Of a stretch of 64,000 nt of DNA, positions 32,839 through 41,255 are shown piece by piece. Made by a program: the position numbers and the translations under genes. A model generated the notes under the pieces. It ran no database searches and had not been told where the DNA came from. It saw only the letters and a program-made list of their open reading frames with translations. Within the stretch, counting starts at the first letter, position 1. The number at the start of each line of letters is the position of its first letter. Where the stretch lies: contig CAXXHH010000013.1 in the NCBI GenBank assembly GCA_963663005.2, positions 124,001-188,000 of the forward strand. The letters run 5' to 3'. This DNA is from CAINVV01 sp963663005 (GTDB lineage Bacteria > Bacteroidota > Bacteroidia > Bacteroidales > Prolixibacteraceae).

Positions 32839-34551
32839 ATGAATAAATGGATTGCATTTGGCGTGTTGTATGGACTTTCTATCTTGAATGGAAAGTCGCA
32901 GGAAAATAATTCGTTGGGGACATTCTATCTTGAGGAATCGCAGTTCGCAAAAGCCAGAAATTTTTTTCAAAACAGATTGAAAGTTGCCCCAGACGATGCA
33001 ACTGCATTGGTTGGATTGGGCGATGCGTACCTGTTCTTAGATGCTGCCGACAGTGCTAAAACCGTCTTTCAAAAAGCAATCGTCAACGATCCTAAAAATC
33101 CATTTGCGCTGGCAGGACTGGGGAAAGTTGCACTATTGAACAAAGATAGGATCAGTGAGTCCGAATATTTTGATCGGGCGAGAAGAGCCGATAAAACGAA
33201 TCCCGAGGTTTATTATGCCATTGCAGAAGGATGCATTAATCTGTCAAGACAAGATACAGCAACCGCCCTGCTCTTTCTGAACCAAGGACTTAGCATAAAT
33301 CAAAAATACGCCAAACTTCATCTGGCCACCGGAAATCTGGAAGCCGCAAAAAAGAACTACGGTCTTGCTGCCAATGCCTACGATCGGGCCATATTCTTCG
33401 ATCCGAAGTTGGCATCGGCGTACCTTAACCGTGGAAAGATCGATTTGCTCTCACATTCATTCAAGGATGCCCTAAAAGCATTTAACAAATCGAGGGAGAT
33501 AAATCCGGGCCAAATCCTGGTTTACAAATACCTTGGCGACCTTTTTTACGCAACTGCGAACTATCCGGATGCGGAGAAAGCGTATCAAACCTACCTATCG
33601 CGAACCAGCCTTACCACCGAGGACCAGGAACAATATGCCTATATTCTTTTCTTCAACAAAAAATATGATGAAGCGGCAAAGCAGCTCGAACAAGTTATGG
33701 GTACAAGCCGGAACGAATCCGTTTTACTGCGCATCAGGGGGTATATTGCCTGCGAAACCGGTGAATTTCAAAAAGGATTTGAGTACATGAATCGATTTTT
33801 TGCACTTCACAATCCGCAGAAATTGATATCGACAGACTTCCAATATTATGCCAAAATTCTTCAGCAACTTGGAAAAGACTCATTGGCTATGGAGAATCTA
33901 AAAAAAGCGGTGACGATGGATCCTTCCAAAATAGAGATTTACAATGAATTAGCGAAACTCGCAGCTAAAAACAGGAAACACAAAGAGGCTGCGATTTATT
34001 ATCAGAAATTGGCAGAAAAGGGTTCAGACAGGTTGTTGAATAGTTTTCTTACCGGGAAGGAATTCTATTTTGAGGGTGAAAACTGGCGATCCAGATTCGA
34101 TTCTCTTCAGAAACTGCAAAAAACGAACAAAGTTCCATTCGCCGACAGTGCAGCAGTCAAGGAGAATATGAAGATTTTCTTCTTAAAAGCCGACAGCGCA
34201 TTCACGGTAGTTAATTTGTTAGGTACTGATTATGCGGGGGGATTCATTTGGAAAGGAAGAATGCAGTCGTTACTCGATCCGGAAGCGGAAAACACGGGTG
34301 CAAAAGAGGCATACGAAAAAGCATTGGCGATTTTGAGCAAGGGAGATTCTGCGAAAAATCGTTCGTCCATTATTGAATGCTATAAATATCTTGGATCCTG
34401 GTATTTTCTTGCCTACGAAAGGCTCTTCAAATCCGACAAGCCCAAATCGGCTGAAATGAGGGCAAAATCAATTGAATTCTTCACCAAAATCTCCGGGCTG
34501 GATCCCAATGATGCACAGGCAAAGGAGGTTCTAAAAAAATTTGGAGGATGA
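32839..34551 (+). CDS. TPR-repeat protein
   Basis: A 570-residue protein with an N-terminal signal-like hydrophobic stretch (residues 4-17) and a long array of tetratricopeptide repeats (about residues 25-400), for example FYLEESQFAKARNFF, AYLNRGKIDLLSHSFKDALKAF and KYLGDLFYATANYPDAEKAY. TPRs bind protein partners, here presumably periplasmic. It lies after the TonB-ExbBD-PstS-like genes, and its stop overlaps the next start by four bases (ATGA), so the two are translationally coupled. Confidence 0.85.
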   Translation: MNKWIAFGVLYGLSILNGKSQENNSLGTFYLEESQFAKARNFFQNRLKVAPDDATALVGLGDAYLFLDAADSAKTVFQKAIVNDPKNPFALAGLGKVALLNKDRISESEYFDRARRADKTNPEVYYAIAEGCINLSRQDTATALLFLNQGLSINQKYAKLHLATGNLEAAKKNYGLAANAYDRAIFFDPKLASAYLNRGKIDLLSHSFKDALKAFNKSREINPGQILVYKYLGDLFYATANYPDAEKAYQTYLSRTSLTTEDQEQYAYILFFNKKYDEAAKQLEQVMGTSRNESVLLRIRGYIACETGEFQKGFEYMNRFFALHNPQKLISTDFQYYAKILQQLGKDSLAMENLKKAVTMDPSKIEIYNELAKLAAKNRKHKEAAIYYQKLAEKGSDRLLNSFLTGKEFYFEGENWRSRFDSLQKLQKTNKVPFADSAAVKENMKIFFLKADSAFTVVNLLGTDYAGGFIWKGRMQSLLDPEAENTGAKEAYEKALAILSKGDSAKNRSSIIECYKYLGSWYFLAYERLFKSDKPKSAEMRAKSIEFFTKISGLDPNDAQAKEVLKKFGG

Positions 34552-36302
34552 AAATGAAAATCGTACAACGTTCTTTGGGTATTGTTTTCTGCATTTTAAG
34601 TCGTTCTATTATGGCAGAAAAACCGGACAGTACTTTCGTAAAGAAAACTGGCGAACCCGTCGACGGAATTCGTATTGCCTGGGATTATAGTTCCATGCAA
34701 AAACTCGCCCCGCGTAGCGAACAATCCGGAAGAAGAGCCGGATATCCAAGAGTGAGAAAACTAAAAGACGGGACGCTGATGGCTGTTTACGACATAAGCG
34801 GTAATAGCGAAATGATACAAAGCAAAGACCGGGGCAAAACCTGGAGCGAACCCGTTACCACATTCAAAAGGCACGTATTCTCCAACAATAAGGGAGAAGC
34901 AACCGAAGTAAGAATCGCGAACTCAGAGCTCTGTCAGCTTCAAAATGGTGATTTGATTATAGCTTGTAATTATCGTCCCGCCAAAAGTGAAATTGCCCCA
35001 TTTGCCATTGCAATAAGCCGCAGTACTGATCAAGGAAAAACATGGACGGAAGATAAGGTGCTTTACGAAGCCCAACCACGATTTATTGATGGATGCTGGG
35101 AGCCATCCTTTTTACAACTTCCCACCGGCGAACTTCAGGTCTATTTTGCCAATGAGGCTCCTTATACAAATTCCAACGAGCAGAATATTTCGATGCTTTC
35201 TTCTTACGATAATGGAGCAACTTGGACAAAAGAACCTAAAGCGGTTAGTTTTAGGGCTAACAGGCGCGATGGAATGCCTGTTGCCTTGCTTGTGGATGAT
35301 GAAATTTTGATGTCTATTGAAGACAATAATATCGGTCAATTTAAGCCATACATCATCCGGGGCAAAATTTCCGGCAACTGGAACGAGCCGGTTTTGGCAA
35401 ATTCCCCTATGCGTGAATATGCGCTGAAAAACAAGTTGCCAGATACTGATTATGCCGGAGCTCCATATATCATGAAAGTGCCTTCAGGGGAGGTTATCCT
35501 CTCGTACCAATGCACCTCCGGACGGTCATCCAATTGGGAAAAATCGACCATGGAAGTTGCTATTGGTGATAAAAGCGGACGATACTTCGATAAGATTACC
35601 CGTCCGTTTGACGTTCCACTCGATCGTGAAGCCAAGTGGAATTCGATCTCGTTATGGGATGAGAAGACCATCGTGGCTGCATCTTCAACAAGTTTCAACA
35701 ATCCAAACACCGAAGTCTGGATCATTAATGGTCACATCATTCCGGAACTGACTATTGGGCCAAGCGCAATAACTGTCGATGGAAATATTTCAGAGTCCGA
35801 ATGGGGTGCTGACTTACCCATTTTTGTCGGTCATCAAAGCGAAACAAACCTGGTTGCATCCGTCAGCTACAGCCGCAAAACCCTTTATTTGGCTGCGAAA
35901 GTGAACGATAAGAACCTTATTTCCGATTCGAATGATTTGACCCGATCAGATGGGGTGAATTTTTACATTGATGCCGATAACAAGAACTTGCTGTCGCCCG
36001 ATTTAGGAATTTTCAAAGTCTGGTGCAACTACCTGGGTGAAACGAAAATCTGGGAAGGCCGCAACGGACAGTGGCAGGAAGTGAAATCCTCTGCGGTAAA
36101 AGCAAAGGTAAAGACTGTCACAAGCGGTTACCAAGTCGAATTGTCACTTCCTTTTCCTGCGATTAAAAAGCATTCAAAGTCTGATCTCCGGATTAACGTC
36201 GGGCTTGTTGAATACAAATCTCCAGCAAAGGTATACGAGGAAGTTATAGTCAACTCAAATGCAAGCTCATCCAACACGTGGTTGCACGTTAAACTTCGGT
36301 GA
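34548..36302 (+). CDS. Exported sialidase-fold protein with CBM9-like C-terminus
   Basis: A 584-residue protein with signal peptide (residues 1-22). Residues about 40-400 form a six-bladed sialidase-type propeller with several Asp boxes (SKDRGKTWSE, STDQGKTWTE, SYDNGATWTK) and a conserved early YPRVRKLKDG. Residues about 405-584 resemble a family 9 carbohydrate-binding/DOMON module (ITVDGNISESEWGADLPIFV, DGVNFYIDADN, YQVELSLPFPAI). The fold suits an exo-glycosidase or glycan-binding protein; true sialidase activity is not established because I cannot place the full arginine triad. Followed by a strong terminator. Confidence 0.75.
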   Translation: MKMKIVQRSLGIVFCILSRSIMAEKPDSTFVKKTGEPVDGIRIAWDYSSMQKLAPRSEQSGRRAGYPRVRKLKDGTLMAVYDISGNSEMIQSKDRGKTWSEPVTTFKRHVFSNNKGEATEVRIANSELCQLQNGDLIIACNYRPAKSEIAPFAIAISRSTDQGKTWTEDKVLYEAQPRFIDGCWEPSFLQLPTGELQVYFANEAPYTNSNEQNISMLSSYDNGATWTKEPKAVSFRANRRDGMPVALLVDDEILMSIEDNNIGQFKPYIIRGKISGNWNEPVLANSPMREYALKNKLPDTDYAGAPYIMKVPSGEVILSYQCTSGRSSNWEKSTMEVAIGDKSGRYFDKITRPFDVPLDREAKWNSISLWDEKTIVAASSTSFNNPNTEVWIINGHIIPELTIGPSAITVDGNISESEWGADLPIFVGHQSETNLVASVSYSRKTLYLAAKVNDKNLISDSNDLTRSDGVNFYIDADNKNLLSPDLGIFKVWCNYLGETKIWEGRNGQWQEVKSSAVKAKVKTVTSGYQVELSLPFPAIKKHSKSDLRINVGLVEYKSPAKVYEEVIVNSNASSSNTWLHVKLR

Positions 36303-36334
36303 AAATAAATCACTTTTCTTGAAAAACACCCAAT

Positions 36335-36371
36335 AAAAAAACGCTTAAATCGTTGGATTTAAGCGTTTTTT
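36335..36371. terminator. Bidirectional rho-independent terminator
   Basis: AACGCTTAAATC pairs with GATTTAAGCGTT around a GTTG loop, with A run before and T run after. It can end both the sialidase-like transcript and the minus-strand tRNA transcript. Confidence 0.85.
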
Positions 36372-36388
36372 GCATTCTGTATTATCGG

Positions 36389-36472
36389 TGCCCAGAACAA
36401 GACTCGAACTTGCACAAGCTTGCGCTCACTAGTCCCTGAAACTAGCGTGTCTACCAATTTCACCATCTGGGC
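36389..36472 (-). tRNA. tRNA-Leu (anticodon CAG)
   Basis: On the minus strand the acceptor arms GCCCAGA/TCTGGGC close an 84-nt class II tRNA. The D arm (GGTGAAATTGGTAGACACGC), anticodon stem CTAGT/ACTAG with loop TTCAGGG (anticodon CAG), a long variable arm and a T arm with TTCGAGT are all present. The discriminator is A and the CCA end is not encoded. The long variable arm fits leucine. Confidence 0.95.
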
Positions 36473-36519
36473 GTGAAATGAGGTGCAAATATATACTTTT
36501 CATTTAAAAACAAAAAGAA

Positions 36520-36670
36520 AAAAGTGGAAAGTGGGAAGTTGAAAGTTGAAAGTTTTGAGATTCGACTTGAATCAAGGCATAATCGCATACAATAGTTAAA
36601 TCAATAAACTAAATATAAGATATTTAGCCCCAATTTCTCGACTCTCATCTTTCAACTCTCAACTTTCAAC
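36520..36670. repeat. Inverted simple repeats flanking an AT-rich spacer
   Basis: GAAGTTGAAAGTTGAAAG-type units at about 36525-36560 face CTTTCAACTCTCAACTTTCAAC-type units at about 36647-36670. They can form a long imperfect stem after the DPP-IV stop. The units are like the exbB-exbD inverted repeat. Confidence 0.6.
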
Positions 36671-38863
36671 TTATTTCAGGTTCTCTTTCAAGAACTCATC
36701 GAACATCGTGTAGAGATGCATCGTGGTATTGCCACCACGAATTCCGTGATTCCTGTTATTGTACGCCATCATCCTGAACTGAATCCCCGCCTGTACCATT
36801 GCCTCAGCAAATTCAATTGAGTTCTGGTAATGGACATTATCATCCGCCGTACCGTGAACCAAAAGCAATTTCCCTTTTATCCCGGCAGCAAGCGCAATAG
36901 GCGAATTTTGAATATAACCATCCGGATTTTGGCTTGGCAATCCCATATAGCGCTCCGTATAGACAGTATCGTAGAAATAATGACTTATTACCGGCGCCAC
37001 GGCAATGGCAGCGTGAATCAGATCTCCCCCTTTGCACAAAGTCATGGCCGAGATGAAACCACCAAAGCTCCATCCCCAAATACCAATCTTTTTCGAATCA
37101 ACATAGGACTGTTTTGCCAGATACTTGGCAAATTCAACCTGATCATTCGATTCAAGATTACCAAGCTGGCCGTATGTGCATTTACGAAATTCTTCGCCCC
37201 TTGCACCGGTTCCGCGCGGATCAACACAAACCATCAGATAACCTTGCTGGGCAATGTAAGTATCCCAGCTGACCGAAAATACGTCTAGCACCTGCTGTGA
37301 ATTCGGGCCGCTGTATTGGGTCATCAAAACCGGATATTTAGTGTTCGGATTAAACGGAACTGGTTTAATCATCCAGCCATTCAATTCAATTCCTTCGGAT
37401 GTAGTGAATTTAAAAAACTCTTTCTGAGGAAGTTGCATCTTAGCCAACTTCTCTTTTAAAACTGAGTTGTTTTCGAGCTCACGAATCTGTTTCCCTGAAA
37501 TGTCATGCAACGTAACAATATTCGGCGTTGAAATATTCGTAAACGTATTTACATAATACTTGAATCCTTTGCTAAAATCTGCATTATTTGTCCCACTTTG
37601 GGTCGAAAGTTTCACGCTCTTTTTCTTATCCAGTGAAATGCCATAAACCTCACGTTGCATAGGCACCACTGATGCAGCCTGGTAATAGAAAAATTTCTTA
37701 ATCGGATCAAATCCGTAGAATTTGATGACATCATAGTTTCCCTCCGTCAGCTGCTTGACCTTTATCCCATTAAAATCATACAAATAGAGATGCTTGTAGC
37801 CATTTTGCTCGCTTAGCACGACAAACGTTTTGTTGTCTTCCAGAAATTTAAAATTGTCAAGATAGTCCGTCTCAATATACCGGCTGTTTTTCTCCGTATA
37901 GATTAATCGGGTATCCCCGGTATTTGGGTTGGCAAAGAGCAATTCCAATTTGTTCTGAAGCCTGTTCATGCGAAAAATTCCGAGATCGGCGCCGCTGTTA
38001 GTCCAGGAAATCTTTGGCAAATAGATATCGGTTTCTTTGCCCGTCTCCATCTGTATGGTATGCCCACTTTTTATGTCATAAACCCAGATCTGCACAATCG
38101 AATTGGTTTCTCCTGCCTTGGGATACTTAAAACTATATTCGCCCGGATACAAGCGGTTCTCCTCATGCTCCGGTTTCATTCCCTTGTACATCGCCATGTG
38201 ATAAATCGGAACCTTCTCCTCGTTAAATTTCATAAAAGCAATCTGCTTGCTGTCCGGCGACCATTCATATCCCTGATTAAATTCAAACTCCTCTTCATAC
38301 ACCCAATCCGGCGCTCCATTAATGATTTTATTGAACTCTCCGTCGTTAGTAACCTGACGTTCGGTCCCAAATCGCAGACTCTTGATAAACAGGTTGTTTT
38401 TACGGACGAAAGCCACGCGCTCCCCATCCGGGGAAAATGTGGCAAGCTGTTGTTCGCCTCCATTGGAAAGCCGGACCAGCTGCTTTGTAACGAAATTGTA
38501 TATGAAATAATTCGCCGTGAAAGATCTGCGATAGATTGGTTTTCGGTCGGTCATCAGCAAGACTTTGCTTTCATCGTTGCTAAACTGGTACTCAGAAACG
38601 GATTTCAGAGAATCATTTTTCAGCGACGCAATATCCAGCAAGGTTGCCACTTTTTCCCCGGTCTTATAACTGTATTTAACCAGCTCCCTCCCCATATTTT
38701 CGAGAGTTGTATAATTCAGTCCATCGTTTAAGGAAGCCAGTCCATAAACGGATTTTTGACCATATGTGCGCTTGATAACAACGTCTTCAAGCGTCAGTTT
38801 CTGAGCGTTAACGTTCAATAAAGTGAATACGAACAGCGTGAGCAAAAGATATCTTTTCAACAT
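36671..38863 (-). CDS. Dipeptidyl peptidase IV-family serine peptidase (S9B)
   Basis: A 730-residue exported protein (signal ending NVNAQ). The N-terminal two thirds is the DPP-IV beta-propeller, with the Glu-Glu motif that binds the substrate N-terminus (DWVYEEEFEF). The C-terminal alpha/beta hydrolase domain has the triad Ser in GWSFGGF, Asp in HGTADDNVH and His in NRNHGIRGG. It cleaves X-Pro/X-Ala dipeptides from peptides in the periplasm. Length and motifs are typical and complete. It is convergent with the sialidase-like gene and lies upstream of tRNA-Leu. Confidence 0.95.
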   Translation of the reverse strand: MLKRYLLLTLFVFTLLNVNAQKLTLEDVVIKRTYGQKSVYGLASLNDGLNYTTLENMGRELVKYSYKTGEKVATLLDIASLKNDSLKSVSEYQFSNDESKVLLMTDRKPIYRRSFTANYFIYNFVTKQLVRLSNGGEQQLATFSPDGERVAFVRKNNLFIKSLRFGTERQVTNDGEFNKIINGAPDWVYEEEFEFNQGYEWSPDSKQIAFMKFNEEKVPIYHMAMYKGMKPEHEENRLYPGEYSFKYPKAGETNSIVQIWVYDIKSGHTIQMETGKETDIYLPKISWTNSGADLGIFRMNRLQNKLELLFANPNTGDTRLIYTEKNSRYIETDYLDNFKFLEDNKTFVVLSEQNGYKHLYLYDFNGIKVKQLTEGNYDVIKFYGFDPIKKFFYYQAASVVPMQREVYGISLDKKKSVKLSTQSGTNNADFSKGFKYYVNTFTNISTPNIVTLHDISGKQIRELENNSVLKEKLAKMQLPQKEFFKFTTSEGIELNGWMIKPVPFNPNTKYPVLMTQYSGPNSQQVLDVFSVSWDTYIAQQGYLMVCVDPRGTGARGEEFRKCTYGQLGNLESNDQVEFAKYLAKQSYVDSKKIGIWGWSFGGFISAMTLCKGGDLIHAAIAVAPVISHYFYDTVYTERYMGLPSQNPDGYIQNSPIALAAGIKGKLLLVHGTADDNVHYQNSIEFAEAMVQAGIQFRMMAYNNRNHGIRGGNTTMHLYTMFDEFLKENLK

Positions 38864-38975
38864 AGACAGGAAAAATTAAATTTTAAATATAAATACGCTA
38901 TTTTGATAGAAATGACCTAATTTTCGAAGATCGAAAGATATAGAAAATTTGGAAAGTAAAACTACCGGAATCGTC

Positions 38976-40103
38976 ATGGAAGATTTTCAGCTATTCGTAA
39001 AACCCGTTGGGGCGGCGTGCAATCTTGCTTGCGCATATTGCTATTATCCGGATATTCTGAACCAGACAACATCCGAAAAGAATCCTGTCATGTCAGACGA
39101 TTTGCTGGAGATGTACCTCTTGCAGCACTTTGATATGGCGGAAGGTCCCGATATTTTTTTCTCGTGGCACGGAGGCGAACCCACCGTGGCCGGATTGGAG
39201 TTCTTTCGGCGGGTAATCGAATTGCAGAAGAAGCATAATGTCCGGAATTTCAGGATCATAAATGGCCTCCAGACGAATGGGACATTGCTCAATGACGCAT
39301 GGTGTCATTTTCTAAAAGCGAATGGTTTTATTGTTGGGATTAGTATGGACGGACCGGAAAGCCTTCATTCTCAGTACCGGTTTCACAAAAATGGCAGATC
39401 GGTTTTTGAGGAGGTTATGCGCGGATACCACCTTCTGAAACGGTATGAGATTCCCTGTGAAATTCTGTGTGTTGTCAATTCTTCCAATGTACAATTTCCA
39501 CACGAGGTTTATCAATTTTTCAAACAGCTAAAGACCGAATTCATAACATTCATTCCTTTGGTCGAGAAAATCGATCCAGTATCCGGACTGGTCTCAGACA
39601 GGTCAGTACCGGCAAAAGCCTTTGGTGAGTTCTTATGCACAATTTTCGACGAATGGAAATCCTCCGACATCGGCACAGTGAAAATTCAGATTTTTGAGGA
39701 GGCACTGCGAACCGCCTTCGCCATGGATCATACACTTTGCATTTTCAAAAAAACCTGTGGCGGTGTGCCTGTATTAGAAAAAAATGGCGACATTTATTCG
39801 TGCGACCATTTTGTGAATCAAGATAATTTACTCGGAAATATCCGGGACACATCCTTGGCTCATTTGCTGAGCAGCGAAAAACAGCAAGCCTTTGGTCAGG
39901 CGAAATTCACAATGTTGCCCGACTATTGTCGAACATGCGAAGTTCTGTCATTTTGCCATGGAGCGTGCCCGAAGGATCGGATCATTGATACACCAGACGG
40001 CCAAAATGGTTTGAATTATCTATGCGAAGGGTACAAACTATTCTTCAACCACTGCAAACCCTTTGTCGATCAGGTCGCAGAAGTTTGGCGGCAGGGTCAA
40101 TAA
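38976..40103 (+). CDS. Anaerobic sulfatase-maturating enzyme (anSME), radical SAM/SPASM
   Basis: About 375 residues from the ATG at 38976; a TTG 27 bp upstream is an unlikely start. The radical SAM motif CNLACAYCYY gives Cys15, 19 and 22. The C-terminal SPASM-type cluster cysteines appear in YSCDHFV and CRTCEVLSFCHGACPKDR. The enzyme oxidises the active-site Cys or Ser of sulfatases to formylglycine without oxygen, in the cytoplasm. No sulfatase gene is present in this window, so its clients are elsewhere. Confidence 0.9.
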   Translation: MEDFQLFVKPVGAACNLACAYCYYPDILNQTTSEKNPVMSDDLLEMYLLQHFDMAEGPDIFFSWHGGEPTVAGLEFFRRVIELQKKHNVRNFRIINGLQTNGTLLNDAWCHFLKANGFIVGISMDGPESLHSQYRFHKNGRSVFEEVMRGYHLLKRYEIPCEILCVVNSSNVQFPHEVYQFFKQLKTEFITFIPLVEKIDPVSGLVSDRSVPAKAFGEFLCTIFDEWKSSDIGTVKIQIFEEALRTAFAMDHTLCIFKKTCGGVPVLEKNGDIYSCDHFVNQDNLLGNIRDTSLAHLLSSEKQQAFGQAKFTMLPDYCRTCEVLSFCHGACPKDRIIDTPDGQNGLNYLCEGYKLFFNHCKPFVDQVAEVWRQGQ

Positions 40104-40142
40104 AGCGAAGGAAAATAAGGCAATAAGATTGCAGGAAACCAA

Positions 40143-40982
40143 CTATTTCAATTTCTCTTTAAAAAATGCAATAGTCCTTCCCCATGCCAGGTCGGCAGCC
40201 TCCTTGTTGTAGCGTTCCGGATTTGAATCATTGTTGAAAGCATGCTGCGCGCCTTCGTACATATACAAATGATATTCAATATTTGCCTTTTTCAATGCAG
40301 CTTCGAAATCCGGAATTCCTTTGTTAATCCGTTCGTCGTTACCCGCATAATGCAAAAGCATCGGTGATTTAATTTTCGGCACATCTTCTGCCTTCGGCTG
40401 ACCACCATAATACGGCACCGCCGCATCCAAATCGGGTGTATTTACGGCAACATTATTGGTCATGGCGCCTCCCCAGCAAAATCCTGTGCAGCCAACCTTT
40501 CCGGATGTTAAAGGATTCGTCTTTAAATATTTAACGGCCGCAGAAAAATCCTCTTTCGTCTTTTCATAATCCAGCTTCTGAAACATCGGAATAGCATCCT
40601 CCATCTTTTCAGGCGTGCCTCCTAACGGGGATAAGGCATCAGGAGCAATCGCAACAAATCCTTCCAGCGCTATTCTTCGTGCCACATCCTTTATGTGCGG
40701 TTGGAGTCCGCGGTTTTCATGTATCACGACAACTGCCGGATGTTTCTTTTTACCCTTTGGTCGGGCGAGATAGGCTATCATCGGACCACTGGCGCCTGTA
40801 TATTTAATCGTTTCGGTTACAAGCCTTGAATCATCCGCCTTCGTGATCTCCGCAAATATATTGACGGGATATGTACTCAAAAGAACTGAACCACCTGCAA
40901 TTGCTGAGGTTTTCATCAAAAATTCGCGACGACTCGTTTTGGCAACTTCCATATTATCAGAATTTTCCTTTTTAATTTCCAT
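40143..40982 (-). CDS. Exported dienelactone hydrolase-family protein
   Basis: About 279 residues from MEIKKENSDN. A twin-arginine-like leader (SRREFLMKTSAIAGGSVLLS) suggests Tat export. The alpha/beta hydrolase core has the Cys nucleophile in GFCWGG, Asp in AGNDERI and His in GAQHAFNN, the dienelactone hydrolase triad. The natural ester or lactone substrate is unknown. A longer start at 41030 adds sequence with no signal character. The gene converges on anSME. Confidence 0.82.
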   Translation of the reverse strand: MEIKKENSDNMEVAKTSRREFLMKTSAIAGGSVLLSTYPVNIFAEITKADDSRLVTETIKYTGASGPMIAYLARPKGKKKHPAVVVIHENRGLQPHIKDVARRIALEGFVAIAPDALSPLGGTPEKMEDAIPMFQKLDYEKTKEDFSAAVKYLKTNPLTSGKVGCTGFCWGGAMTNNVAVNTPDLDAAVPYYGGQPKAEDVPKIKSPMLLHYAGNDERINKGIPDFEAALKKANIEYHLYMYEGAQHAFNNDSNPERYNKEAADLAWGRTIAFFKEKLK

Positions 40983-41205
40983 CCCTGTAAATTTTAAGTT
41001 TGCGACTGAATCAACAATACAAATCTGCATTAATCAGATTTTCAGTTACTAAAATTACAACTAAATCTTAAAAAAACGAATGGCGTTGATATCTTTTATC
41101 AGATATAATTTTGCCTTTTTAAGGTCTGATAGAATACCCAAATATTCATTTTCGTTGGTTTGAACATATTCTTATGAGTATTTCATCCATAAAATTTAAA
41201 ATAGA

Positions 41206-41237
41206 TTTGATGAAACCATTGAAGTTCGCTAATTTTG
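41206..41237 (+). promoter_or_regulatory. Promoter of the thrS-infC-rpmI-rplT operon
   Basis: TTTG at 41206-41209, then 20 bp, then TAATTTTG at 41230-41237: a full match to the Bacteroidetes primary sigma consensus (TTTG, 17-23 bp, TAnnTTTG). Transcription would start about 10-15 bp before the thrS ATG, leaving a very short leader with no room for a T-box. Confidence 0.75.
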
Positions 41238-41255
41238 CACCTTCATAAAAAAAGC

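Noticed and set aside
37000..38800. Plus-strand frames opposite the DPP-IV gene (152 and 223 codons)
   Set aside because: Antisense shadows; the minus-strand gene is complete with all catalytic motifs.
41100..41255. T-box or other leader control of thrS
   Set aside because: The predicted promoter leaves a leader of only about a dozen bases, and no T-box sequence is visible.
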